Shown here: in pieces, positions 1 to 6,891 of the stretch
How the letters are laid out: each line of letters begins with the position of its first letter
Position numbering within the stretch: the stretch's first letter is position 1
Origin: Pyrinomonadaceae bacterium
GTDB taxonomy: Bacteria; Acidobacteriota; Blastocatellia; Pyrinomonadales; Pyrinomonadaceae
Reading direction: 5' to 3'
NCBI GenBank assembly: GCA_014379075.1
Contig: JACMMN010000143.1
Location: forward strand, 1 to 13,185
DNA: 13,185 nt
Translations under genes and position numbers: made by a program
The notes under the pieces: model-generated
What the model was told of the DNA's origin: nothing
Database searches by the model: none
What the model saw: only the letters and a program-made list of their open reading frames with translations

Positions 1-51
1 ACTGTGAGCATGACGACAAATAACGGCAGCATCGGGATCAAAAAGCAGTAA
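1..51 (+). CDS. C-terminal fragment of an unknown protein (5' end outside window)
   Basis: Reading frame 1 is open from the first base to a TAA at 49-51 and encodes 16 residues ending NNGSIGIKKQ. The TTNNGSI wording resembles the beta-strand repeats of DUF4097-type secreted proteins, but 16 residues are far too few to assign a family. The stop lies only three bases before the end of the convergent gene at 55-351, which fits a real gene end followed by an AT-rich stretch. It could equally be a chance open frame. Confidence 0.35.
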   Translation, partial: TVSMTTNNGSIGIKKQ

Positions 52-54
52 AAT

Positions 55-351
55 TTAAAATTCTCCGAGCTTTCTCCCCGTCCTCTGTTCGAATTGCCGT
101 GTCATTGACGGTGCTTCGGACGTGCCTTCGTCCCGCACCATCCTTTCCAAACGCCACATCGGCAGAAAATAATCGTTCATCGGCAAATAAGGTTCGCCGC
201 TTGCGATCGAATTGCACCAATCGTCAAAATATCCGAGGTCGATCCCGCGAAGGGAAATGCCAGCCGAGTTAATCTCATCCAAAACGCCGAGCAATTTCTC
301 GCGCGGCGTATGCAGGATCAAAACAACACTCTCTCCAACTTCAATTTTCAT
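55..351 (-). CDS. small conserved protein of unknown function (98 aa)
   Basis: The frame is open further upstream, to an ATG at 543, but that form would run into the divergent SMC gene starting at 458. The ATG at 351 gives a compact 98-residue product, so I prefer it; no Shine-Dalgarno site marks it, and an ATG at 447 is the alternative. The product has no signal peptide or membrane segment. Residues 1-40 alternate hydrophobic and polar positions (VVLILHTPREKLLGVLDEI then GISLRGIDL), which suggests a small Sm/SH3-like beta barrel (inference). An aromatic-rich middle (YFDDW, YFLPMW) and an ERRTGR-like basic tail (FEQRTGRKLGEF) follow. It has the look of a small protein conserved among Acidobacteria, but I cannot assign a function. 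It is divergent from the SMC gene across a 106-base gap in which I found no convincing promoter. Confidence 0.7.
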   Translation of the reverse strand: MKIEVGESVVLILHTPREKLLGVLDEINSAGISLRGIDLGYFDDWCNSIASGEPYLPMNDYFLPMWRLERMVRDEGTSEAPSMTRQFEQRTGRKLGEF

Positions 352-457
352 AACATTACAGTCAGGTCGGGTTTCAAACACAGCGTCCTGTTTTCTAACT
401 TCTGCTTTCCCGCAAACTATTCTAAAATAAAACGAAAGTTTTAACATTAGCCGTCCT

Positions 458-3115
458 ATGCATATTACGAAAATCGAGCTGGAGGACATCAAATCCCACG
501 CTGATTCGACATTCGAATTCTCCCGCGGATCGACCGCGATCACGGGTGAAAACGGTGCCGGTAAAACGACGCTTATCGAAGCTGTCGCATGGACGCTTTT
601 CGACCTTCTAGATTATAAAAAGGACGATTTTGTCCGCCGCGGAGCAAAAAAAGGCGTCGCGAGGGTGACGTTCGAAAGTGGCCTCGACGAACGCGAATAC
701 ACTGTTTACCGCGACACTGGCACCGGATATTATGTTTACGATCCGGCACTTAAACTCCGCATTGCAGATAAAAAGGACGAAGTATTCCGCTTTCTTTGGC
801 AGCATCTTGGTGTTGAGCCGGGAACCGATCTCAAATCCCTGTTCAGACAGGCCATAGGCGTGCCGCAGGGGACGCTGACCGCAATTTTTCTCGCGACCGA
901 CGCCGAAAGGGAAAAGACATTTAACGTTCTGCTAAAGGTGGAAGAGTACAGGCGCGGAGCCGATGAGCTCCTCAAAACGTCTCGATATCTCGATCAGCAA
1001 ATAGCGATGATACGTGAAAACATCGCCCGGGCCGAGGGCCAGCTAACGCGATTTGAAACCGTCGAAGCGGAACATAAAATTTTTTCCGGCGAGTCCGATA
1101 AATTGGGCTCCGATCTGGAATTACTAAATAGCGAAGTGGCCGACAAGCTAGAATTGGTAAATGCCCTGGACCAAAAAGAAAGCCTGATCAACGAGTTAAA
1201 GGTGAATTTCGACAATCGCTGTGCCGAAAAAGCGAGAGCGGAATTTATCTTCGGACAGAAACAGGCCGAGCGGGAAATTGCCGCTGCCGCCTTCATTACC
1301 ATAAATAGTGTCAGAGCCGATGCTGAAAAGCACGCTTCGATCCTTGCCCGCCTGAGGGAACTCGAACGGGAACGAGGTGAACGGGACCGTCTGAGAATCG
1401 AATTGGCGAAGGTCGAAGGCGCGATCGCCGCCGTTCGGGCCGATCAAAAACATTATGAAGAAGACCTTGAAAGTGTTTCGAAGGCCCATAAAGCACTCCA
1501 GGAATTAAAACCGTTTGTCACCGATCAGGAACGTATCGAATCCGAGGTTGAAAAGCTGAGAAATGCTTTAGCGCACGCAAGGGCTGCGTTGAATCAGCTT
1601 AAAAGCCTCGACGAAAAGATCGAGCGTTTGAGAGAAAGCTATCGCATAAACAGCGCGCAGCTTACCGAGGCCCACGAGAAAGCAAAGGACGGAGCCGCTT
1701 TTGAGGTATTGCAAAAGCGCGACGGCGAGATCGTCCGCGAGGTGGCCCGACTGCAGGCAAATCTGGAACGTGACGAGAGATTTCAAAGCGAGATAAAAAA
1801 CGGCCTGTGCCCGATACTTTCACAAAAATGTCTGAATCTGAACGAGGGCGAGACGCTCGAGGTATTCGTTTCCAGCCAGTTCGGTGAGTTAAAGGGGCAG
1901 ATATCCGTTTTGCGGGAGGAGCAGGCTGCTGTTTTTTCTTCGCTGAACATCTCTCGGGATTCGGAGAAATACGCAGCTCAAATACCAACGCTCCAGACAC
2001 GAGCGGCGGAGATCGGCGATGAAGGGAAGCGGCTCACGGAAGAGCGCTCCAGTTTGGCGGGACAGAGTGAAAACCTGCCGCAGATCGAGGCCGAATTTTC
2101 GACTGCCGAGAATGCCTTGAAGACATTGGACGATCCACGGGGCAGGATCAAGGTTTTGGAGAATGAGGTCCGCCGCGAGATCGAGCTGCGCCAGCGTCTG
2201 ACGGCAAGCGAAAAAAACCTGGAACGCCTCGAAAGCGACCGGCGGATCTTGGTCGAACAGCTCGAATCTTACAAGGATCTCGATTCGCAGTGGGCCCAAG
2301 CTGCAGAGATACGGGACCGGACAGAAGAGGCGCACCGAGTATTTCTGGCAAATGAAACGTTGGCGAAATCGCTAGAAGTGCGGGAAAAAGAATTCGCATT
2401 GGCCGGGATCGAATTAAAAGACATTGACGCGAAACGGGGCGAAGCCCAGGCTGAGTTCGATAATACCGGCAAGGATTATGACCGCGCACAGTATCAAAAA
2501 GAACGGACGGCTTTTCTGGAACTTCAAAAGCGGCAAGCCGAGGTCAGCGCCACATTCGAGGCGTCAAAACGGCGGGTTAAGGAATTGGCCGGCGAACTGG
2601 AGCGGCTCGCCGAGATCAGGAGATCTATGACCGGTGAATTCAGGGAAAAGGAACGGCTTGAAAAAATCGCTGAAACAACTACATTTATCCGTGAGACATT
2701 GAAGGAAGCGGCGCCGCGTGTAGCGAGGAATTATGTGCATTTCGTTTCGCTCGAAGCTAACCAGATGTTTCGCGAGATCAGCGGCAATCCGGAATTGACG
2801 CTGAAATGGACGGAAGATTACGCGATCATGCTCGAAGAAAACGGGCACGATCGGCCGTTTATCGCTCTGTCAGGTGGAGAACAGATGGCGGCGGCTTTAT
2901 CGGTCAGGCTCGCTCTTTTAAAGCAGCTTTCAGACATCCGAATCGCATTCTTTGACGAGCCGACAACCAATATGGATGCCGAACGCCGTGAAAATCTGGC
3001 AATGCAGATCAGCCAGATCAAGCACTTCGACCAGTTATTTGTGATCTCGCATGATGATACTTTTCATGGGTATATGGATAATGAGGTAACCGTTGGGAGG
3101 AAAAGCGATGATTAA
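458..3115 (+). CDS. SbcC/Rad50-like SMC family ATPase
   Basis: Protein of 885 residues with the split ABC-ATPase layout of SbcC/Rad50. Walker A is GENGAGKT at 30-37 and the Q-loop is in GVPQG near 137. Two long charged coiled-coil arms run from about 165 to 740. The signature LSGGE is at 804-808, Walker B with catalytic Glu is IAFFDEP at 829-835, a D-loop follows (TNMD), and the switch His is in ISHDD at 863-867. All catalytic parts are present, so it should be an active ATPase. The mid-arm turn holds C451-P and C458, a CX6C pair in place of the usual CXXC zinc hook. The length matches archaeal Rad50 (about 880) and is shorter than E. coli SbcC (about 1050). SbcC/Rad50 proteins work with the SbcD/Mre11 nuclease on DNA ends and hairpins in the cytoplasm. 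No SbcD lies in the window, so the partner and exact role are unproven. Its stop overlaps the next gene. Confidence 0.9.
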   Translation: MHITKIELEDIKSHADSTFEFSRGSTAITGENGAGKTTLIEAVAWTLFDLLDYKKDDFVRRGAKKGVARVTFESGLDEREYTVYRDTGTGYYVYDPALKLRIADKKDEVFRFLWQHLGVEPGTDLKSLFRQAIGVPQGTLTAIFLATDAEREKTFNVLLKVEEYRRGADELLKTSRYLDQQIAMIRENIARAEGQLTRFETVEAEHKIFSGESDKLGSDLELLNSEVADKLELVNALDQKESLINELKVNFDNRCAEKARAEFIFGQKQAEREIAAAAFITINSVRADAEKHASILARLRELERERGERDRLRIELAKVEGAIAAVRADQKHYEEDLESVSKAHKALQELKPFVTDQERIESEVEKLRNALAHARAALNQLKSLDEKIERLRESYRINSAQLTEAHEKAKDGAAFEVLQKRDGEIVREVARLQANLERDERFQSEIKNGLCPILSQKCLNLNEGETLEVFVSSQFGELKGQISVLREEQAAVFSSLNISRDSEKYAAQIPTLQTRAAEIGDEGKRLTEERSSLAGQSENLPQIEAEFSTAENALKTLDDPRGRIKVLENEVRREIELRQRLTASEKNLERLESDRRILVEQLESYKDLDSQWAQAAEIRDRTEEAHRVFLANETLAKSLEVREKEFALAGIELKDIDAKRGEAQAEFDNTGKDYDRAQYQKERTAFLELQKRQAEVSATFEASKRRVKELAGELERLAEIRRSMTGEFREKERLEKIAETTTFIRETLKEAAPRVARNYVHFVSLEANQMFREISGNPELTLKWTEDYAIMLEENGHDRPFIALSGGEQMAAALSVRLALLKQLSDIRIAFFDEPTTNMDAERRENLAMQISQIKHFDQLFVISHDDTFHGYMDNEVTVGRKSDD
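1808..1831 (+). other. candidate zinc-hook motif CX6C in the SMC ATPase
   Basis: Codons for C451 (1808-1810) and C458 (1829-1831) bracket the residues PILSQK almost exactly at the middle of the 885-residue chain, where the two coiled-coil arms turn. In Rad50 a CXXC motif at this place dimerises two molecules through zinc. Here the position and the Cys-Pro start are kept but the spacing is six residues instead of two. Zinc binding is inferred from position only. Confidence 0.55.
3095..3100 (+). promoter_or_regulatory. strong Shine-Dalgarno site for the 3108 gene
   Basis: GGGAGG lies seven bases before the ATG at 3108, inside the last codons of the SMC gene. It selects this ATG over the in-frame one at 3093. 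It is the only strong Shine-Dalgarno site I see in the window; most other genes here have none. Confidence 0.75.
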
Positions 3116-3434
3116 AATTATTCAAACTAAACCTTTTCATCTCGGATTTACAATTGCCTCCGTACTGTTTTTATTTGCGAACCTTTTGAGCTTTTTGTTT
3201 TATCGCATTGAAGTGGGAGAGTCTGCTGCTCGAGACATTAGCTCATCAAAGATATCCATTTCTACGATTAGTCAATTTGGCTTTCCGTTTCCAATATTTC
3301 ACGGTAAATATTATTACTCTCTTGACCAATTTAACTTTGCAGCATTTATTGTAAATATTTTGGCCGCACTTTTGTTAAGTTTTGTTTTGGGCTCAGTCTT
3401 TAAACTCGTTCAGTCAAGAATCTCGCTTAGATAA
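3108..3434 (+). CDS. small two-helix membrane protein, unknown function, AT-rich
   Basis: Product of 108 residues. An upstream in-frame ATG at 3093 exists, but the GGGAGG site points to 3108. Two hydrophobic segments at about 12-32 and 77-98 predict an integral inner-membrane protein. The loop between them is about 45 residues, rich in Ser and aromatics, with GFPFPIF at 58-64 and KYYY at 67-70. Similar small proteins with a GFPF-type loop occur in several soil phyla as hypothetical proteins, and I know no function. The gene overlaps the end of the SMC gene by 8 bases and ends 18 bases before the RNase H gene, so it should share their transcript. By hand count its GC is about 35% (106 of 300 bases at 3121-3420), far below its neighbours, which suggests separate acquisition or unusual selection. 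Confidence 0.75.
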   Translation: MIKIIQTKPFHLGFTIASVLFLFANLLSFLFYRIEVGESAARDISSSKISISTISQFGFPFPIFHGKYYYSLDQFNFAAFIVNILAALLLSFVLGSVFKLVQSRISLR

Positions 3435-3452
3435 AGCAGAGTTATAACCCAT

Positions 3453-3911
3453 ATGAAACAAGTAACAATAGTCTGCGACGGCTCGAGCCTTGGAAACGGC
3501 CGGGGAAATCCGCGTGCGGCGGCGTGTGCCGTTTTAGGTTTTCGCGGGCATTGGCGCGGATTCGGTGAATATCTGGGAAGCGCGACGAATCAGCAGGCTG
3601 AAATCGCCGCCGCCCGTGTCGGGCTGGAGAATCTCAAGGAGCCTTGTAAGGTGAAACTATTGAGCGATTCGCGCTATGTAGTGGAAACGATGGGCGGCAC
3701 ATGGCGGCGGAAAACGAATCATGAATGGTGGGCGAAACTGGACCTTGCCGCAGCGAAGCATCAAATAGAATGGAAATGGGTTAAAGGGCATTCGGGGCAT
3801 ATCGTCCAGGAAGTTGCGGATTCGATGGCCCGAAAGATCGCGGAACTCGGCCGCGTTGATCAAATTTTACTTGAAACCGCAGTCGCGGACATTGGAGTGA
3901 TAGAGATTTGA
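3453..3911 (+). CDS. rnhA: ribonuclease H, type I
   Basis: Protein of 152 residues, the usual size for bacterial RNase HI (about 155). The four catalytic carboxylates are visible: D9 in VCDGSS, E50 in NQQAE, D72 in LSDSRYV and D123 in EVADSMA. The catalytic-loop His is in VKGHSGH (113 and 116). The enzyme cuts the RNA strand of RNA-DNA hybrids in the cytoplasm, removing R-loops and RNA primers. The common 'GHxGhxxNExAD' signature has Gln in place of Asn (IVQEVADS), a mild change. There is no clear Shine-Dalgarno site before the ATG. It follows the SMC ATPase and small membrane gene on the same strand. A role of the pair in processing stalled or hybrid-containing DNA is a guess from context. 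The gene symbol rests on family membership; more than one type-I paralogue can occur per genome. Confidence 0.9.
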   Translation: MKQVTIVCDGSSLGNGRGNPRAAACAVLGFRGHWRGFGEYLGSATNQQAEIAAARVGLENLKEPCKVKLLSDSRYVVETMGGTWRRKTNHEWWAKLDLAAAKHQIEWKWVKGHSGHIVQEVADSMARKIAELGRVDQILLETAVADIGVIEI

Positions 3912-3954
3912 TTGGCCGCAAAAAGGAAAAGAAAGCACCGGAAAGAACCCATAA

Positions 3955-5919
3955 ATGCGGAAAGATATAATAAAACTTTCATTCATCTTTTTTGCGCTTC
4001 TTGTGCTTTTTTGCTGCCATTCGCTTCTTTTCGCCCAGCGGGGCTGGATCTGGCAAAATCCTTCGCCGCAGGGCAATCCGCTTTTTTCGATCCACTTTGC
4101 CAAGGACAAAGAGACTGGGTTCGCCGTCGGCTCGGACAACACCATTCTTCGAACTCAAAACGGCGGTTTCAGCTGGCAGCGGCAATATTCGCCTCTCGAC
4201 CTGACGCTTTCGTCCGTGTTTGTCAGAGACAGGAAAAATGCCGTTATCGTCGGGACCCGCGGCAGCGTTTTGATCACGGACAACGCAGGGAACGACTGGA
4301 AACAGGTCAAGATCGAGCCCAAAGACCATCTGTACGGACTCACTTTTACCGGTCCCGGGCTAATGACCGGTTGGGCGGCCGGCACTTATGGACGAATTCT
4401 AAAAACACTTGACGGCGGCCGGACCTGGACGGCGCAGGTTTCCGGTGTCAACGGACATCTTCTGAAGGTGGCCGCGTTCGATGCTTCGAATGTCGCGGTT
4501 TCCGGTTATGACGGCACTGTCCTGACGACGGTAAACGGCGGCCAAACCTGGAAGCCGTCCAAGCCATGCACGGGGACTGTTACGGGCGTGTCATATCTCT
4601 CAGCCAATCGAATATTTGCGATCGGATATGGAGGCTGTGTCGTCCGAAGCGACGATTCGGGCGAAACCTGGGCGAAGATCGATCTCTACAGCCGCGCCGA
4701 TCTGTTGTCCGTCTCATTTTCCGATGCCAAAACCGGTTCCATGACCGATGCCAACGGAATGGTTTGGCTGACTGGTGACGGCGGAACAACGTGGCTGCCG
4801 TTCAATGTGAGGACCGATCCAAAACTGGTGTCGCTTTATTTTGCTGATAATTTCACGGGCTGGGCGGTTGGGGAAGATGGCTTGATAGTTCGCACGGATG
4901 ACGGCGGTTACAGCTGGCAGCGGCTTTCGGCCGGCGGCCGTGAGGATGTCAACGACCTTGCCTTTTTCGATAACGAGTTAGGCGTCGCAGCAGGTTCGCG
5001 GGGAAGGATCTGGATCACAAATGACGGCGGGCAGAACTGGATCCCGGTTTTTAGCGACACCAAGGCCAATTTGAACGGAATGCATTTCTTCGGCGATGAA
5101 AGAGGCTGGATCGTCGGAGATGACGGCACCGTTTTGCGGACAATCAACGGCGGTGCGAGCTGGGGCAAAGGAATTTCTAATGTAACCGAAGACCTGCTTG
5201 GAGTAAATTTTGTATCGGAAAAGATCGGTTTCGCGGTCGGCTCAAACGGTATCATCCTTCGGACGGTGACGGCCGGAGCCTATTGGGAAGTGATCGAATC
5301 GAGCACGCGGGCATGGCTTGAAGATGTAAAGTTTTTGTCCGATAAACACGGCGTCGCCGTCGGTGATCGCGGTACGGTTTTGGTCACGCTTGATGCCGGA
5401 TCGACCTGGTCGATAGTGAAGACAAACGTTACCGAAAATATTTATGCCGTTAGTTTTTACGATGGAAGGACCGGTTATGCGGTGGGTGCGAACGGCCTGA
5501 TCCTGCGAACCGCTGACGGCGGCCTTACCTGGAGCGACGAGGAATCGCCGTCACGCGCAAATCTTTTTGCGGTCACGGCGGTTAGCCGCACACAGGCGAT
5601 AGCTGTAGGCGAATTAGGGACGATTCTGATCACCGCCAATGGCGGAAAAACGTGGGAACTGCAATCGAATATTACGGGAAAGGTCTTGCAGGCTATTGTC
5701 TATCGAGGCGGCACCGCGACTTGGATCGCCGGACGCGGCGGTTCGATACTGAAACGTTCGGAACCTCTTTCGCCATACAAAATAACGGGCGGTGCGAGTG
5801 TGCCGCCAGTCTTACGCTCGGCCGCCGGGCGAAGCAGCAGTAAACCCCGAACTCCATTGATCACGATCACCGACGACGGCGATATTCCGATCGCGACACA
5901 GCCGAAAACGGATAATTAG
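3955..5919 (+). CDS. secreted Ycf48/BNR-repeat beta-propeller protein (14 repeats)
   Basis: Protein of 654 residues. An N-terminal signal peptide (KD-II-K, then a hydrophobic core to about 25) ends in LLFAQ, with cleavage expected near 27-28. The two Cys at 20-21 do not make a proper lipobox, so it is probably soluble and exported. The rest is a tandem array of the Ycf48/BNR unit 'GWAVGxDGxIxRTxDGGxxW'. The closing Trp residues fall at 33, 74, 115, 158, 199, 239, 280, 321, 362, 403, 444, 485, 526 and 567, almost all exactly 41 apart. A last partial unit (TWIAGRGGSILK, 589-600) completes the final blade. Residues 603-654 form a Ser/Pro/Thr-rich tail. Ycf48 proper is a seven-bladed photosystem II assembly factor; in non-phototrophs the repeat serves varied and mostly unknown extracytoplasmic roles, so no photosynthetic function is implied. 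A weak GGAAAG lies nine bases before the ATG. Confidence 0.88.
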   Translation: MRKDIIKLSFIFFALLVLFCCHSLLFAQRGWIWQNPSPQGNPLFSIHFAKDKETGFAVGSDNTILRTQNGGFSWQRQYSPLDLTLSSVFVRDRKNAVIVGTRGSVLITDNAGNDWKQVKIEPKDHLYGLTFTGPGLMTGWAAGTYGRILKTLDGGRTWTAQVSGVNGHLLKVAAFDASNVAVSGYDGTVLTTVNGGQTWKPSKPCTGTVTGVSYLSANRIFAIGYGGCVVRSDDSGETWAKIDLYSRADLLSVSFSDAKTGSMTDANGMVWLTGDGGTTWLPFNVRTDPKLVSLYFADNFTGWAVGEDGLIVRTDDGGYSWQRLSAGGREDVNDLAFFDNELGVAAGSRGRIWITNDGGQNWIPVFSDTKANLNGMHFFGDERGWIVGDDGTVLRTINGGASWGKGISNVTEDLLGVNFVSEKIGFAVGSNGIILRTVTAGAYWEVIESSTRAWLEDVKFLSDKHGVAVGDRGTVLVTLDAGSTWSIVKTNVTENIYAVSFYDGRTGYAVGANGLILRTADGGLTWSDEESPSRANLFAVTAVSRTQAIAVGELGTILITANGGKTWELQSNITGKVLQAIVYRGGTATWIAGRGGSILKRSEPLSPYKITGGASVPPVLRSAAGRSSSKPRTPLITITDDGDIPIATQPKTDN

Positions 5920-5998
5920 TTGTGAGTGTTAAATGATGAGCGGTAAGTGAGAAAATATTATTTCTTAATTCTTCCTCACAACTCACAATGCTCACTTA
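5919..5998. terminator. inverted-repeat region between convergent genes, probable bidirectional terminator
   Basis: This 80-base span lies between and slightly overlaps the stop codons of the propeller gene (plus) and prmA (minus). GTTGTGAG at 5919-5926 pairs with CTCACAAC at 5975-5982, and TTGTGAGT at 5920-5927 can alternatively pair with ACTCACAA at 5981-5988. TAAGTGAG at 5944-5951 pairs with CTCACTTA at 5991-5998. The middle is A/T-rich. The several competing stems and the position between converging genes suggest transcription termination from both sides, but no clean stem plus U-tract is seen, so the mechanism is uncertain. Confidence 0.5.
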
Positions 5999-6891
5999 AT
6001 GCTTGGTTCGATCGTGACGGAGATCCATTCGCCCATAGCCTCGACGCGATAATTCCGAATATCGGAATTATGCAGCGCGGATGTGATCTTTTCCTGCTGC
6101 TCAAGCAATATCCCCGAAAGCACGAGTGTCGTTCCGGCTTTTTCCAGCAAAAGCGGAAGGATCGGCAGAATAACATCGATCGTTAAATTTGCGCAGACAA
6201 AATCGAACCGCGGCGTATTATCATTGATCGAACCGATATGGAAATTTATTCTATCGCTGACGCCGTTAAGTTTTGCATTGTCTTTGGCAATTGCGACCGA
6301 ATCGGTATCGGTATCGCAACCTAAAATAGAATTTACGGGCGTATCAGACTCTTCGGGTTGAAACTTTGCGGCAGCGATCGCCAGTATTCCGGTTCCCGTA
6401 CCCACATCCAAAAACGTCTGCCCGCTCTTGAAATTAGCTTCGATCGCCTTTACGCAAAGCTGTGTAGTCTCGTGCGTTCCCGTTCCGAAAGCCATATTCG
6501 GCTCGATTCGTATGACGATCTTACCGTTCTCGTCGAACACTTCCCATGGCGGGGCGATCACGAATTTGCCGATCTCTGTCGGTTTCCAATGCTTTTTCCA
6601 TTCCGCAAGCCAATCGGTATCTTCAATTTTTCTGTTCTTGATCTTGCGAATCGATTCTCCGCTTAATCCATAGATCCTAAGCGATTCGCTCAATTCGATC
6701 CGCACAAGTTCTTCGGTCGGCGTTGCATTGAAGTAACCCGTCACGACGACTTCGTCACCGATATTTTTCCGCAAATGATTGATCTCGCTACCCAATGAGC
6801 CGAGAATGTTAAAGGCATATTCAACAGCCTCGGCAGCTTGCTCAACCGCTGTGATATCAAGGGCGACCCAGCTCTTTTTATTATCTTTCAT
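5992..6891 (-). CDS. prmA: ribosomal protein L11 methyltransferase
   Basis: Protein of 299 residues, the typical PrmA length (about 290-300). An N-terminal substrate-recognition domain (1-100) contains the conserved WLAEWKKHWKP stretch at 94-104. A linker and a class-I SAM-dependent methyltransferase domain follow. Motifs are MAFGTGTHETT (133-143), the SAM-binding loop LDVGTGTG (161-168), the acidic CDTD (192-195), and NLTIDV (235-240) at the place of the usual NILA catalytic motif. The enzyme trimethylates lysines and the N-terminus of L11 in the cytoplasm. Its ATG overlaps the end of the upstream kinase gene by 11 bases; an AGGAAG lies directly before the ATG, so translational coupling to the kinase is likely. 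It is the last gene of the minus-strand run, and its stop codon sits in the inverted-repeat region. Confidence 0.92.
   Translation of the reverse strand: MKDNKKSWVALDITAVEQAAEAVEYAFNILGSLGSEINHLRKNIGDEVVVTGYFNATPTEELVRIELSESLRIYGLSGESIRKIKNRKIEDTDWLAEWKKHWKPTEIGKFVIAPPWEVFDENGKIVIRIEPNMAFGTGTHETTQLCVKAIEANFKSGQTFLDVGTGTGILAIAAAKFQPEESDTPVNSILGCDTDTDSVAIAKDNAKLNGVSDRINFHIGSINDNTPRFDFVCANLTIDVILPILPLLLEKAGTTLVLSGILLEQQEKITSALHNSDIRNYRVEAMGEWISVTIEPSIK

Noticed and set aside
352..543. N-terminal extension of the small minus-strand gene
   Set aside because: It would overlap the start of the SMC gene head-on, and the extra residues look unlike the compact 98-residue core; the ATG at 351 is preferred.
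3912..4412. 166-residue plus-strand frame beginning right after the RNase H stop
   Set aside because: Another frame over the same bases encodes the signal peptide and first repeats of the propeller protein, which is clearly the real gene.
3955..5919. Photosystem II assembly factor function for the Ycf48-type protein
   Set aside because: The repeat family is shared, but the protein has twice the number of repeats and nothing photosynthetic is visible nearby; the repeat alone does not indicate phototrophy.
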